From: CAZAKZ01 sp964485695
GTDB taxonomy: Bacteria; Planctomycetota; JAFGQW01
Length of the DNA: 26,291 bases
Assembly: GCA_964485695.1 (NCBI GenBank)
Contig: CAZAKZ010000077.1
Span: forward strand, 1-26,291
Reading direction: 5' to 3'
The position numbers were made by a program, and so were the translations under genes. This document shows positions 14,370-22,097 of the stretch, one piece after another; positions within the stretch are counted from its first letter, which is position 1; each line of letters starts with the position of its first letter. The notes beneath the pieces are model-generated. The model saw only the letters and a list, made by a program, of their open reading frames with translations, was not told the origin of the DNA and made no database searches.

Positions 14370-16033
14370 GCCTCGAGCACATCCTGGATCTCCACTTCCC
14401 GCCGGGCGCTGTCCCAGCCCAGTTCGGCGGCCTGAAGCGCCGCCGCCTTGATCACCACCCCCCTGCCCTTCAGGCCGCATTTTCCCATCTCGGTCCTGCG
14501 GCGCACCACATCCATGAGGGTCATGGCCATCTCCTCCCGGGCGGCGTAGACCACCTCCGCCTGGAGGACCGGATAGCCGTCCGCCAGGAGGTTCAGGAGA
14601 TGTTCCGCCTCCCCTGCGAGGGCGAGCACCTCCCTGAAACGCGTGCCGTGGTTCTCAACCAGGCGGCTGAAGGAAATCGGCGGAATCGTCCTCATGCGGT
14701 GGTCCTGGGCGCTGCCCGAGAATTCCGGCCAGTCCTGGATGTCTCCCCCCAGGAGCGGAGTCTCATGGGTCCGGCAGACATCGGTCCGCCCACCGAACTG
14801 GTGAGCGGCCAGGTCCACCAGTCTCTCGGCCACCCTCCGGGCCGTGGTGAACTTCACCCCCACACCGGTGATGAGGCCATGGATGCCGTCCGCCCGGCCG
14901 TGGTCGCGGATCACCGGATGTTTCAGGAGGCGGACACCGCCGGTGGACGGTTCCGCTTCGCCGGGCAGCAGGCCTCCGAAGGCGTAAGCTACGTCCCCGG
15001 GGACCAGGTCCGCGGCCGGATACGCGCCGGATACCTCCTCGAGGAGATCCGCGATCTCCCTCTCGTCGTGGACCACCTCAAGCCGCCGGTCTTCGGCCTT
15101 GAAGGGCCTGTGGGAGGTGCCCACCAGTGTGACGTCCCGCCAGGGGGTCAGGAAGAGCAGGCGCGTTCCTCTGGACATCTTGCGGTCGGCATCCTGGAAG
15201 GTCCGGGAGCTGTAGAGGCCCACGGCAATGTCGGACACCAGACGGCGCCGCACCACCAGGTTCCAGGCCTGTGAGAACGGGAAGAGCGTGGGAACCTTGC
15301 CGGGATAGGTGGTCCGGAGGAGACGGTCGGACCAGGGTCCCGTCAGGTTGAGGGTGACGCCGGCCCGGATGAAGAAGGATTCACCGGTGAGGCCGTCGGT
15401 GACCCGGGCGCCGACCACGCGCCCCCTCTCTTCCAGCAAAGCGTCGGCCGAGATGTGGTTGGCCACGGCCGCTCCCCGGCGGCTCGCCGACTGCAGGATA
15501 GCCAGCACCAGCCGTTCGGGATCCCGCACCTGGGCGTCGTACCATAGCGCGCCGCCCGTGAGGCCCCGGTCCGGAATCCCGGGGACTGCCTCCTTCATAC
15601 GGTCCGCGCCGATGAGGCGACCCCGGGGAAGCGCCTTGCCGGGAGCGGCTTTCCAGTTCCGGTTCCATCCCACCATGTCATTGAGAAAGAGCGCGGTCCG
15701 GAGCGCCAGCCGGCCGCGAGAGCCCCGGCCGTACGTGGGCACCGCGCAGGGCAGGGGGTGCACCAGGTGCGGGGCCACCCGGAGCAGGATCCTCTGCTCC
15801 CGGATGGACTCACGCATGCGATTCAGGTCCAGATGCTGGAGGTAGCGCAGGCCCCCGTGTACCACGCGGAGGTTATTGGCGGAGGTGGCCCCGCCGAAGT
15901 CGTCCTTGTCGATGACCGCAACGGAGAGACCGCGCAGAGCCGCATCCCAGGCGGCCCAGGCGCCGTAGATGCCGGCCCCGATCACCAGGACGTCGAAGCC
16001 CCGGCCGGCCATGCGATTCAGGTCTCGTTTCAT
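14321..16033 (-). CDS. glpD: FAD-dependent glycerol-3-phosphate dehydrogenase (GlpD-like)
   Basis: A 570-residue flavoprotein of the DAO superfamily. The FAD-binding glycine motif GAGIYG lies at 19-24, followed by DKDDFGGATSANN and VVHGGLRYLQ, the hallmark of aerobic GlpD. The C-terminal region contains VYAAREEMAMTLMDVVRRRT, the GlpD C-terminal domain, where family members read the same way. It oxidises glycerol-3-phosphate to dihydroxyacetone phosphate and passes electrons to quinone at the membrane (family knowledge). The ATG at 16033 lacks a strong ribosome binding site, and ATG 16012 is an alternative. It lies 76 bp downstream of the ETF-QO gene, so both quinone-reducing enzymes may be expressed together. 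A related FAD-dependent oxidoreductase role cannot be excluded, but the match is strong. The 3' end overlaps the methyltransferase gene by 49 bp. Confidence 0.9.
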   Translation of the reverse strand: MKRDLNRMAGRGFDVLVIGAGIYGAWAAWDAALRGLSVAVIDKDDFGGATSANNLRVVHGGLRYLQHLDLNRMRESIREQRILLRVAPHLVHPLPCAVPTYGRGSRGRLALRTALFLNDMVGWNRNWKAAPGKALPRGRLIGADRMKEAVPGIPDRGLTGGALWYDAQVRDPERLVLAILQSASRRGAAVANHISADALLEERGRVVGARVTDGLTGESFFIRAGVTLNLTGPWSDRLLRTTYPGKVPTLFPFSQAWNLVVRRRLVSDIAVGLYSSRTFQDADRKMSRGTRLLFLTPWRDVTLVGTSHRPFKAEDRRLEVVHDEREIADLLEEVSGAYPAADLVPGDVAYAFGGLLPGEAEPSTGGVRLLKHPVIRDHGRADGIHGLITGVGVKFTTARRVAERLVDLAAHQFGGRTDVCRTHETPLLGGDIQDWPEFSGSAQDHRMRTIPPISFSRLVENHGTRFREVLALAGEAEHLLNLLADGYPVLQAEVVYAAREEMAMTLMDVVRRRTEMGKCGLKGRGVVIKAAALQAAELGWDSARREVEIQDVLEAYRPFLGSGTSSDVMQ

Positions 16034-16109
16034 CGCCCCATCATGAAGGCAGGATCACTGGAATACAACCACCCTCCAGAGGCGCCACGCCCGATCCATG
16101 AGAATCCCC

Positions 16110-17954
16110 TCACATGGAAGCGTAGTCGGGGCCCCCTCCACCCTCGGGCGTCACCCAGGTGATCACGCCGTAGGGATCCCGGATATCGCACGTCTTGCAG
16201 TGCACGCAGTTGGAAGGGTTGAGCTTCAGCACCTTGTCCGTTGAACCTTCGGACTCCTCTACCATCTCGTAGACCTCGGCGGGGCAGAAATACCGGCACG
16301 GGTTGCCGTACTCCTTCGTGCACCTGTCGTTGCAGATGCCGGCCACGTCCTCGGGTGAGATGACGAGGTGGCAGGGCTGATCTTCCTCATGGACGGTGCC
16401 GGAGTTGTAGACGCCGGTCAGCCGGTCATAGAGCAGCTTCTCATTGTCGTACTTGAAGTCTCCCGCCTCCCACAGCTTCTGGGCGGAGTGTCCCGAGAAC
16501 TCCGAAAGCTTCAGGATGTGTCCGGCATCGGGCTCCATTTCGGGCTGGCCGCCCAGCCACCATCCACCCAGCATCTCCTGCAGGCCGGCCTTGACCATGC
16601 CGCCCCAGAACCCGTTCTTGAAGTGGGCCTTTGCAAGGCGGTAGCGATGGATTTCGCGGCCGATGAAGCCGGTCTGACCCGTGGTATCCCGGACGGCGTG
16701 CTCGTAGGGCTTCAAGGCCGCCTCGGAGAGGTCTCCGGCCCGGAAAGCGGACACGGCCTGCTCGGCCGCCATCATGCCCGATTTCATGGCGTAGTGAATG
16801 CCCTTCAACCGCGGCACGTTGACCAGGCCGCCGCTCTCACCGATGACCATGGTGTTGTCGAGGGCCAGCTTCGGGATGGAGTAGTAGCCCCCCTCGGAGA
16901 TGGTCTTGGCGCCGTATCGTACCAGCTTCGCGCCCTCCAGGATCGACTTGAGGAACGGATGATTCTTGAAGAGCTGGAAATAGGTGTGGGGATCCAGAAG
17001 GGGGTCGGGCGAATCGAGTCCGGCCACGAGGCCGAGGGAAATGTGGTTGTCCTTCATCTTGTAGAGCCAGCTGCCGCCGAAGGTGTGGGTCGGCAGCGGA
17101 TAGCCCATGGTGTGGATCACGTCCGGGATGTCATTGTAGACCTCCTCCCGGAGTTGCCAGATCTCCTTGATGCCGGTGGCAAACGCCTGCGGGTTGGCCC
17201 AGCCGCGGGTGTAGCCGTACTTCGAGGCCATGTCCGGGCCGATGTCCTTCAGGTCCATCTTCGCGGTGAGCGCCTTCATCAGGTGTCCGCGGGGCCCCTC
17301 GGCGAAGAGGGTGATCCTGGCCCGAATATCCGTGCCGGCCTCGAAGTTGGGCTTGTGGGATCCATCGACTGCAACGCCCATGTCGCCGGAACGAACGCCC
17401 ACCACCTTGCCGTCCTCGTAGAGGACCTCGGCGGCGGGAAAGCCCGGCAGGATGTTCACACCCTTCTCCTCCACGGCCTCGGCCAGCCACTTCACCACCT
17501 TGTTCAGGGAGACGATGAGGTTGCCGTGGTTTTTCATGGGCGGCGGCGTGACTGGAAATCCGAAAGTCCCGGTGGGCGTCAAGTAGTAGATCTTCTCGCT
17601 CGCCACCGTGGCTTCACTGGGAAAGCCCTTCTCCTCGTAGTCCGGCACCAGCTCCTTCAGGGCGACCGGGTCCATGACGGCTCCGGACAGGGCGTGCGCC
17701 CCGACCTCGGCCCCCTTTTCGAGGACGAAGAGATTCTCGACATCGAGCTTCTCGCCCTGAACCTCGCCGGCATCGATGCCGGCGTTGTGGGCTTCGTAGA
17801 GGTTGGCAAGGTGAAGGGCAGCCGAAAGCCCGGCCGGACCGGCTCCCACGATGACCACGTCGGCTTCCAGGACCTCGCGTTCGATATCCACGCTCAACTC
17901 TCCCTGTGCAAGAGACGACGGCTGAAACGCCCGGACAATCCCCGGCAATTGCAT
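16110..17954 (-). CDS. Electron transfer flavoprotein-ubiquinone oxidoreductase (ETF-QO)
   Basis: A 614-residue protein with an N-terminal FAD site (ADVVIVGAGPAGLSAALHLA, glycines at 37-42), a central region with HTFGGSWLYKM and the GESGGLVN segment, and a C-terminal 4Fe-4S domain. The cluster cysteines are about 557 (RYFCPAEVYE) and 583, 586 and 589 (NCVHCKTCD), the spacing expected of ETF-QO. It oxidises reduced ETF and reduces the quinone pool at the inner face of the membrane. The length is slightly above the usual, mostly from the N-terminus; the ATG at 17954 has AGG nine bases upstream. No etfA or etfB lies in the window. It begins 45 bp after moaE, so readthrough from the molybdenum cofactor operon is possible. 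Confidence 0.93.
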   Translation of the reverse strand: MQLPGIVRAFQPSSLAQGELSVDIEREVLEADVVIVGAGPAGLSAALHLANLYEAHNAGIDAGEVQGEKLDVENLFVLEKGAEVGAHALSGAVMDPVALKELVPDYEEKGFPSEATVASEKIYYLTPTGTFGFPVTPPPMKNHGNLIVSLNKVVKWLAEAVEEKGVNILPGFPAAEVLYEDGKVVGVRSGDMGVAVDGSHKPNFEAGTDIRARITLFAEGPRGHLMKALTAKMDLKDIGPDMASKYGYTRGWANPQAFATGIKEIWQLREEVYNDIPDVIHTMGYPLPTHTFGGSWLYKMKDNHISLGLVAGLDSPDPLLDPHTYFQLFKNHPFLKSILEGAKLVRYGAKTISEGGYYSIPKLALDNTMVIGESGGLVNVPRLKGIHYAMKSGMMAAEQAVSAFRAGDLSEAALKPYEHAVRDTTGQTGFIGREIHRYRLAKAHFKNGFWGGMVKAGLQEMLGGWWLGGQPEMEPDAGHILKLSEFSGHSAQKLWEAGDFKYDNEKLLYDRLTGVYNSGTVHEEDQPCHLVISPEDVAGICNDRCTKEYGNPCRYFCPAEVYEMVEESEGSTDKVLKLNPSNCVHCKTCDIRDPYGVITWVTPEGGGGPDYASM

Positions 17955-17999
17955 CTCGTTTTACCTGATCTGGACCAGGAATCAACCACGGGCCGGGAT

Positions 18000-18446
18000 T
18001 CAAGGAGGGGGCTCATTTTCGACCCGCGGGCCAGATGAGGAGGGAGTCCGGTTCCCCTCGGAATCCACGCCCCATTTCCAGAGGGGCACCCGGCGTTTCA
18101 GCTCCGAGATGAACCACGACATGGCTTCGAACGCTTCTGTCCTGTGCCCGGACCGGATCACGAGGCGCATGGCCGTCTCGCCCACCGCAATCCGTCCGAC
18201 GCGGTGATGGCACAGGAGATCGTGGATCGGAAACTTCCGGATCGTTTCCCGGGCCAGGGCATCGAGCTGCGTTTCCGTCATGCCCGGGTAGTGCTCGTAG
18301 TCCAGGGCCACGATGTCCTTACCGTGTTCAGTCGCCCGAACCCGTCCGTGAAAGAGGACCTCGGCTCCGTCCCGGCCGTGTGAGCCGGACTTCGGGACGG
18401 GCGGCAAGGGACCTTCGATGATGGCCGTTACAATCAAATCACCCAT
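18000..18446 (-). CDS. moaE: Molybdopterin synthase catalytic subunit MoaE
   Basis: A 148-residue large subunit of molybdopterin synthase, which with thiocarboxylated MoaD inserts the dithiolene sulphurs into precursor Z. Recognised by VLFHGRVRATEHGKDIVALDYEHY, HHRVGRIAVGE and the active-site LKRRVPLWKWG, whose two lysines are seven residues apart as in E. coli Lys119 and Lys126. A short Pro/Ser-rich tail ends the protein. The ATG at 18446 is preferred, with AAGGTGG just upstream; a GTG at 18455 in the same frame would add three residues and overlap moaD by eight bases. The ATG at 18451 that overlaps the moaD stop is out of frame. It is the last gene of the tight moaA-moeA-moaD-moaE group. 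Confidence 0.93.
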   Translation of the reverse strand: MGDLIVTAIIEGPLPPVPKSGSHGRDGAEVLFHGRVRATEHGKDIVALDYEHYPGMTETQLDALARETIRKFPIHDLLCHHRVGRIAVGETAMRLVIRSGHRTEAFEAMSWFISELKRRVPLWKWGVDSEGNRTPSSSGPRVENEPPP

Positions 18447-18447
18447 A

Positions 18448-18702
18448 TCATCCACCTTGAACCGGGGAAATCAGGGCGACCTCATCCCCCTCCCCGAGCA
18501 CTCTGGAATCGGCCACGTATTCCTTATTCACCGCGAGGCGGAATACGACTCCGTCCAGGCAGCCGCCGGCCAGGTCGCGAAGGCGCGCCACGACATCCGA
18601 AGTGGTGGCTCCTTCGGCCAGGTCCAGTTCCATCTCGCTCCTGCCGAGAAGATGCTTCACGTGAGAGAAGAGGCGAACCCGGACGTGGATCTTGCCGGCC
18701 AT
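18448..18702 (-). CDS. moaD: Molybdopterin synthase sulfur carrier subunit MoaD
   Basis: An 84-residue beta-grasp (ubiquitin-like) protein ending in the diagnostic VQGG. The terminal glycine is adenylated and then thiocarboxylated to give sulphur to MoaE. Internal features include VRVRLFSHVKHLLG, LDLAEGATTSDV, FRLAVNKEYV and LGEGDEVALISPVQGG, all typical. The ATG at 18702 comes two bases after the moeA stop, which favours translational coupling. An in-frame upstream start at 18738 would overlap moeA by 34 bp and add an unconserved N-terminus, so it is rejected. No adenylating enzyme MoeB is present in the window. Confidence 0.93.
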   Translation of the reverse strand: MAGKIHVRVRLFSHVKHLLGRSEMELDLAEGATTSDVVARLRDLAGGCLDGVVFRLAVNKEYVADSRVLGEGDEVALISPVQGG

Positions 18703-18704
18703 TC

Positions 18705-19943
18705 TCAATCCCGTTCCATCGGCCCCACCTCGGCCCACGGCAGGAGGCGTACCGTCACTTCTTCCCCCACACCTAGCGCTCCTTCACCCGGAGGAGCCTC
18801 CAGGATGCAGCAGGCCCCGAGGGCCGACGTGAGCATATGGGAGCCGAGGCGCGTGGTGGGCGCCACCTGGAGGACGCCGTTTTCCAGAGCGGCCCGGCCG
18901 AACAGAAAACGATGCCGTTCTTCATCCCGGGGAAACGGGGCCGAGAGAATGCCCTTCACCTTGGACACCGGCCTCAGACCCTGGAACTTCTCCAGCGTCG
19001 GCCAGACATACTCCATGAATCCCACGAAGGAACTCACCGGGTTGCCGGGAAGGCCGAACACCAGGGTGTCCCCCGCGGTCGTCCCAAAAAAGAGCGGCTT
19101 GCCGGGCTTCTGCGCCACCCTCCAGAATCGATCCTGGACGCCGAGATCGAGGAGAATGGACCGGACGAAATCGAACCGACCCATGGAGACGCCGCCGGAG
19201 GAGACCACGACGTCGCAGTCCTTCAGTGCTTTGGCGAGGAACGACTTCAGGGTCTCCCGGTCATCGCGGAGCAGGGCGGAATACACGACTTCGGCCCCGA
19301 CGCGGCGGGCCAGGTCGGAGAGGACGTGGAGGTTGGAATCGTAGACCTGGCACCCCTCCAGGGGCTGCCCGGGTTCTCGCAGCTCGTCTCCGGTGCCGAA
19401 CAGGGCCACGCGCGGTTTCTGGTAAACCCGTACCTCGGAGTAGCCGAACGAGACCAGCACACCCAGCTCGGCCGGGCCGAGGCGTGTTCCCGGGTGCAGG
19501 ATCGGCCTCGACACCTCGATCTCCTCCCCCTCGAAACGGATGTTCCTGCGGGCCTCGAACGGCTGATAGATCTCGACCTCCCGGGCCTCGAATCCATTGG
19601 TGTACTCCACCGGAACCACCGTGTCGGCGCCGGGAGGCAGCGACGCGCCGGTCATGACCTGGATGCACTCACCCTCGAAGACGGACGCCTCCGCCTTCTG
19701 TCCGGCCCGGATCATGCCCGTGAGCTTCAGAACCACGGGCGTCTCCTTGCTGGCGGTGGTCACGTCGACAGCACGAACCGCAAAGCCGTCCATGGCGGAA
19801 TTGGTGAATCGCGGCAGGGCAAAGGGGGCCCGGATGGTTTCCGCCAGGGTCCGGGTCAAGGCGCTGTCGATGGCCACGGCCTCCGGAACCAGATCGGGCA
19901 GCGAGGCCTCCACGGCGTTCTGGGCTTCCTTGACGGTAATCAT
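18705..19943 (-). CDS. moeA: Molybdopterin molybdenumtransferase MoeA
   Basis: A 412-residue MoeA, which inserts molybdate into adenylylated molybdopterin. PRFTNSAMDGFAVR (MDG at 51-53), QVMTGASLPPGADTVVPVEY, ELGVLVSFGYSEVRVYQKPRV, VVSSGGVSMGRFDF and VFGLPGNPVSSFVGF are the family signature blocks in their normal order, and the C-terminal domain IV follows. The length is normal. The ATG at 19943 is seven bases after the moaA stop and has GGAGG eleven bases upstream. A TTG in frame at 19961 would extend it by six residues into moaA. The neighbours moaA, moaD and moaE confirm the role. Confidence 0.95.
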   Translation of the reverse strand: MITVKEAQNAVEASLPDLVPEAVAIDSALTRTLAETIRAPFALPRFTNSAMDGFAVRAVDVTTASKETPVVLKLTGMIRAGQKAEASVFEGECIQVMTGASLPPGADTVVPVEYTNGFEAREVEIYQPFEARRNIRFEGEEIEVSRPILHPGTRLGPAELGVLVSFGYSEVRVYQKPRVALFGTGDELREPGQPLEGCQVYDSNLHVLSDLARRVGAEVVYSALLRDDRETLKSFLAKALKDCDVVVSSGGVSMGRFDFVRSILLDLGVQDRFWRVAQKPGKPLFFGTTAGDTLVFGLPGNPVSSFVGFMEYVWPTLEKFQGLRPVSKVKGILSAPFPRDEERHRFLFGRAALENGVLQVAPTTRLGSHMLTSALGACCILEAPPGEGALGVGEEVTVRLLPWAEVGPMERD

Positions 19944-19950
19944 CGGTGAA

Positions 19951-21018
19951 TCACCCTCCAATCAACGACATGCTGTCCCGGTCTCCGGACACCATTCCAT
20001 GGACGTCATGGTCCTTGAAAGCCTCCGGTCGCTTCTGCGCATCCCATCCGGATTCGAGCTTGGCGCCTATCGCCATCCTGAACCGGTCGACCACCTCCTC
20101 GTCCGTGCCGCCTGACCGCATGAGGTGTTTGAGGTCCAGCTCCCGGCTGGAGTAGAGGCAGTTCCGGATCCTGCCGTCGGCGGTGAGGCGGATGCGGTTA
20201 CAGTCGGTGCAGGTGCTCCGGGTGTAGCCCGGAATGACGGCCACCTTTCCTGCATGGCCGGGGATCTTGTAGATGTGCTTCTCCGTCCGGGTGCCGGAAG
20301 CGTCCTGCAGGTCCGGGAAGGCCTTCTTCAGGGCCTGAACCAGCCAGTCGGCGCTGTAGAAATGGCCGCGCTTCCAGACCTGGTGCGAGTCAAAGGGCAT
20401 GAGCTCGATGAACCGGACGGTGATGGGCGCCTCGCGGGTCAGCTTCACGAAGTCGGAGAACTCGTCGTCGTTGAGTCCCCTGAGCGCCACCACGTTCACC
20501 TTGACCGAAGGGAAGCCGATGTCGAGGGCTGTTTGCAAGCCCTTCAGGACCCGGGCCAGGCCGTTGCACCGGGTAATCTGCCGGAACCTGACGGGGTTCA
20601 GGGTGTCCAGGCTGATGTTCAATCCGGTGAGGCCCGCCCTGCGAAGGTCCGCGGCCATGGCGGCCAGAAGCAGGCCGTTGGTCGTGAGGTGAACGGACTC
20701 GACGCCTTCGAGACCGGTGGACTTCTCGATAAGCTCCAGGATGTCCCGCCTGAGGAGGGGCTCCCCTCCGGTGAAGCGGACCTTGTCGACGCCGAGGCCC
20801 ACCATCAGCCGGAGGATGCGCAAAATCTCCTCGGAAGTCAGGAGGTCCTCCTTGCCCGTGAAGTCGACACCCTCCTCCGGCATGCAGTAGATGCACCGAA
20901 GGTTGCACTGCTCCTGGACGGCGATCCGGATGTAGCTGTGGACCCGGCCGAATCCGTCGACGAGGCGGGTGGCGGATTTCCTGACGAGATCTCGGATCAG
21001 CAGGATTGAATCGGGCAT
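19951..21018 (-). CDS. moaA: GTP 3',8-cyclase MoaA (radical SAM)
   Basis: A 355-residue protein from ATG 21018. Radical SAM cluster cysteines are in CNLRCIYC (38, 42, 45), then FTGGEPLLR (GGEP at 84-87), HLTTNGLLL, GLNISLDTL, and a second cluster with Cys at about 270, 273 and 287 (CTDCNRIRLTADGRIRNC). The C-terminus ends with the conserved diglycine (SLIGG). It makes the first molybdopterin intermediate from GTP; MoaC, the next enzyme, is not in the window. The start is uncertain: ATG 21030 and a codon at 21102 are in frame, but the family start fits the sequence just before DGFGRVHSYIRI and no candidate has a strong ribosome binding site. First of the tight moa group and downstream of the selenoprotein gene. 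Confidence 0.94.
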   Translation of the reverse strand: MPDSILLIRDLVRKSATRLVDGFGRVHSYIRIAVQEQCNLRCIYCMPEEGVDFTGKEDLLTSEEILRILRLMVGLGVDKVRFTGGEPLLRRDILELIEKSTGLEGVESVHLTTNGLLLAAMAADLRRAGLTGLNISLDTLNPVRFRQITRCNGLARVLKGLQTALDIGFPSVKVNVVALRGLNDDEFSDFVKLTREAPITVRFIELMPFDSHQVWKRGHFYSADWLVQALKKAFPDLQDASGTRTEKHIYKIPGHAGKVAVIPGYTRSTCTDCNRIRLTADGRIRNCLYSSRELDLKHLMRSGGTDEEVVDRFRMAIGAKLESGWDAQKRPEAFKDHDVHGMVSGDRDSMSLIGG

Positions 21019-21080
21019 CGGGCACCACATTGAATCGGAATCGGTCCAGGTCCTCGCGCCCCTGTTCACTCCAGCGACAC

Positions 21081-21100
21081 GGTCTTCAGAGTCGAAGACC
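21081..21100 (-). other. Short inverted repeat between the selenoprotein gene and moaA
   Basis: GGTCTTC and GAAGACC form a 7-bp stem with a 6-nt loop in the spacer of about 125 bp. No U-tract follows on either strand, so it may attenuate or stabilise the transcript, or be chance. No molybdenum cofactor riboswitch could be recognised by eye. Confidence 0.3.
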
Positions 21101-21143
21101 ATCCCGGGCAGCCTCCTGACGGAGCGGGCCCTGGATTCCAGAC

Positions 21144-21380
21144 CTACGAAATGTGTTTATCCAGGAGCTTCAGAACCTGGCGGTTTTTCGGAAAGTCTCC
21201 GGTCTCGAGCTTGGAGTAGAGGAGTTTCCCATCCACCGAGATCTCGAACTTCCCCCCGCCGGACGGAATCAGCTTGTACTCGGACAGCTGCGTCTTGAAC
21301 CGAGGGAGCACTTCGCCCATCAAACTGAGGGCCTGTGGCTCATAATTTCAGGCGCTGCAATATATTAACTCGAACTTCAT
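21144..21380 (-). CDS. SelW/Rdx-type selenoprotein, Sec at codon 11 (in-frame UGA 21348-21350)
   Basis: Reading UGA at codon 11 as selenocysteine gives 78 residues: MKFELIYCSAU, then NYEPQALSLMGEVLPRFK, LIPSGGGKFEISVDG, LLYSK, TGDFP and a helical end, stopping at TAG. This matches the Rdx/SelW family: an initial beta-strand into a CxxU (or CxxC) redox motif, the NY-P-AL helix, an SGGGKFE-DG hairpin and the late GxFP. Protein character continues past the UGA with all conserved blocks, so decay is unlikely. A GGTGGA ribosome binding site precedes ATG 21380. The family is thought to act as small thioredoxin-like redox proteins. It lies on the same strand 125 bp ahead of moaA and could share its transcript. 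The genome must carry selA, selB, selC and selD for this reading to hold. Confidence 0.87.
21315..21332 (-). promoter_or_regulatory. SECIS-like hairpin for UGA recoding
   Basis: In the mRNA, 16-33 nt after the UGA, GCCC pairs with GGGC and UCA with UGA around a GUU loop, leaving one bulged U (position 21319). A further CAC/GUG helix lies below an internal loop. Bacterial SECIS elements sit at this distance and show an apical GU and a bulged U recognised by SelB; in E. coli fdhF the bulge is on the 5' side, here on the 3' side. The pairing was worked out by eye. Confidence 0.6.
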
Positions 21381-21529
21381 GATATCTTCCACCTGTTTCT
21401 CGTTCCGAAACCACCCGCCGGGAACACGCGTGACCGGGGAAAATAGTAATCCGAAACCCGGCTGGAGATAAGTACCTTTTCATTCACGGTAATCCGGCAA
21501 GAAAAGGAGGGTATTCGACCATTTTTCTA

Positions 21530-21535
21530 TAGAAT
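21530..21535 (+). promoter_or_regulatory. -10-like box directly before moaB/mog
   Basis: TAGAAT ends seven bases before ATG 21543 (TATAGA at 21528-21533 overlaps it). A purine-rich AAGGAGG lies about 30 bases upstream, too far to act as a ribosome binding site. The arrangement mirrors cinA (both also read CACCATG), suggesting a leaderless transcript. Confidence 0.4.
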
Positions 21536-21542
21536 CGGCACC

Positions 21543-22097
21543 ATGGTAGATCCCCATTCCCACAGCAGCGAAGCCCACCGGGATAAAGCCGCCGGCCTCG
21601 GTCCCGTGCGCGTGGCCCTGGTCACCGTCAGCGACACCCGCACTCCCGACACCGACGTGAACGCCGCGTTCCTGCGGGAACGCCTGGAGGCGGCCGGCCA
21701 CGCCGTGACGGACTACCGCCTCATCCAGGACGAACCGAACCTGGTGGAATCGGTGCTGGACGACCTCCTGGAGGGAGAAGCCCGGGCGGTTCTCTTCAAC
21801 GGCGGCACCGGTATTGCACCGCGGGACACCACCTACGACGTCATCGCCCGCCGCCTGGAAAAACCGCTCCCCGGATTCGGCGAACTCTTCAGGATGCTCA
21901 GCTACGATCAGGTGGGCGCCGCCGCCATGCTCTCCCGCGCCACGGCCGGCATCATCCGAGGCAAGGTGGTCATCTCCATACCCGGGTCCCCGAGGGCCGT
22001 GGAGCTGGCCTGGGACAAGCTCCTGGCACCGGAGCTCGCCCATATGGTCTGGGAGGCGGGGAAGTCGGAGCCGGATCTTGACGGGAGGACACCATGA
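21543..22097 (+). CDS. MoaB/Mog family molybdopterin adenylyltransferase
   Basis: A 184-residue protein of the MoaB/Mog (MoCF_biosynth) family, which activates molybdopterin by adenylylation before MoeA loads the metal. It has an N-terminal tail of about 20 residues, VRVALVTVSDTRTPDTDVN, LFNGGTGIAPRDTT (GGTG at 87-90), FGELFRMLSYDQVG, LSRATAGI and IPGSPRAVELAWDKLLAPEL, each block in family order. Whether it is MoaB or Mog by orthology cannot be settled by eye. It is divergent from the selenoprotein and moa group across about 160 bp, and its TGA stop overlaps the next gene's ATG (ATGA). The start follows directly after a -10-like box. Confidence 0.9.
   Translation: MVDPHSHSSEAHRDKAAGLGPVRVALVTVSDTRTPDTDVNAAFLRERLEAAGHAVTDYRLIQDEPNLVESVLDDLLEGEARAVLFNGGTGIAPRDTTYDVIARRLEKPLPGFGELFRMLSYDQVGAAAMLSRATAGIIRGKVVISIPGSPRAVELAWDKLLAPELAHMVWEAGKSEPDLDGRTP

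Noticed and set aside
18703..18738. Longer moaD start inside moeA
   Set aside because: The added residues are not family-like and the ATG two bases after the moeA stop is a typical coupled start.
21153..21368. Plus-strand open frame of 71 codons over the selenoprotein gene
   Set aside because: It is antisense to the SelW-type frame, which has clear family motifs.
21144..21380. Selenoprotein gene as a pseudogene with a premature stop
   Set aside because: The UGA replaces exactly the redox Cys/Sec, everything after it is conserved, and a SECIS-like hairpin follows.
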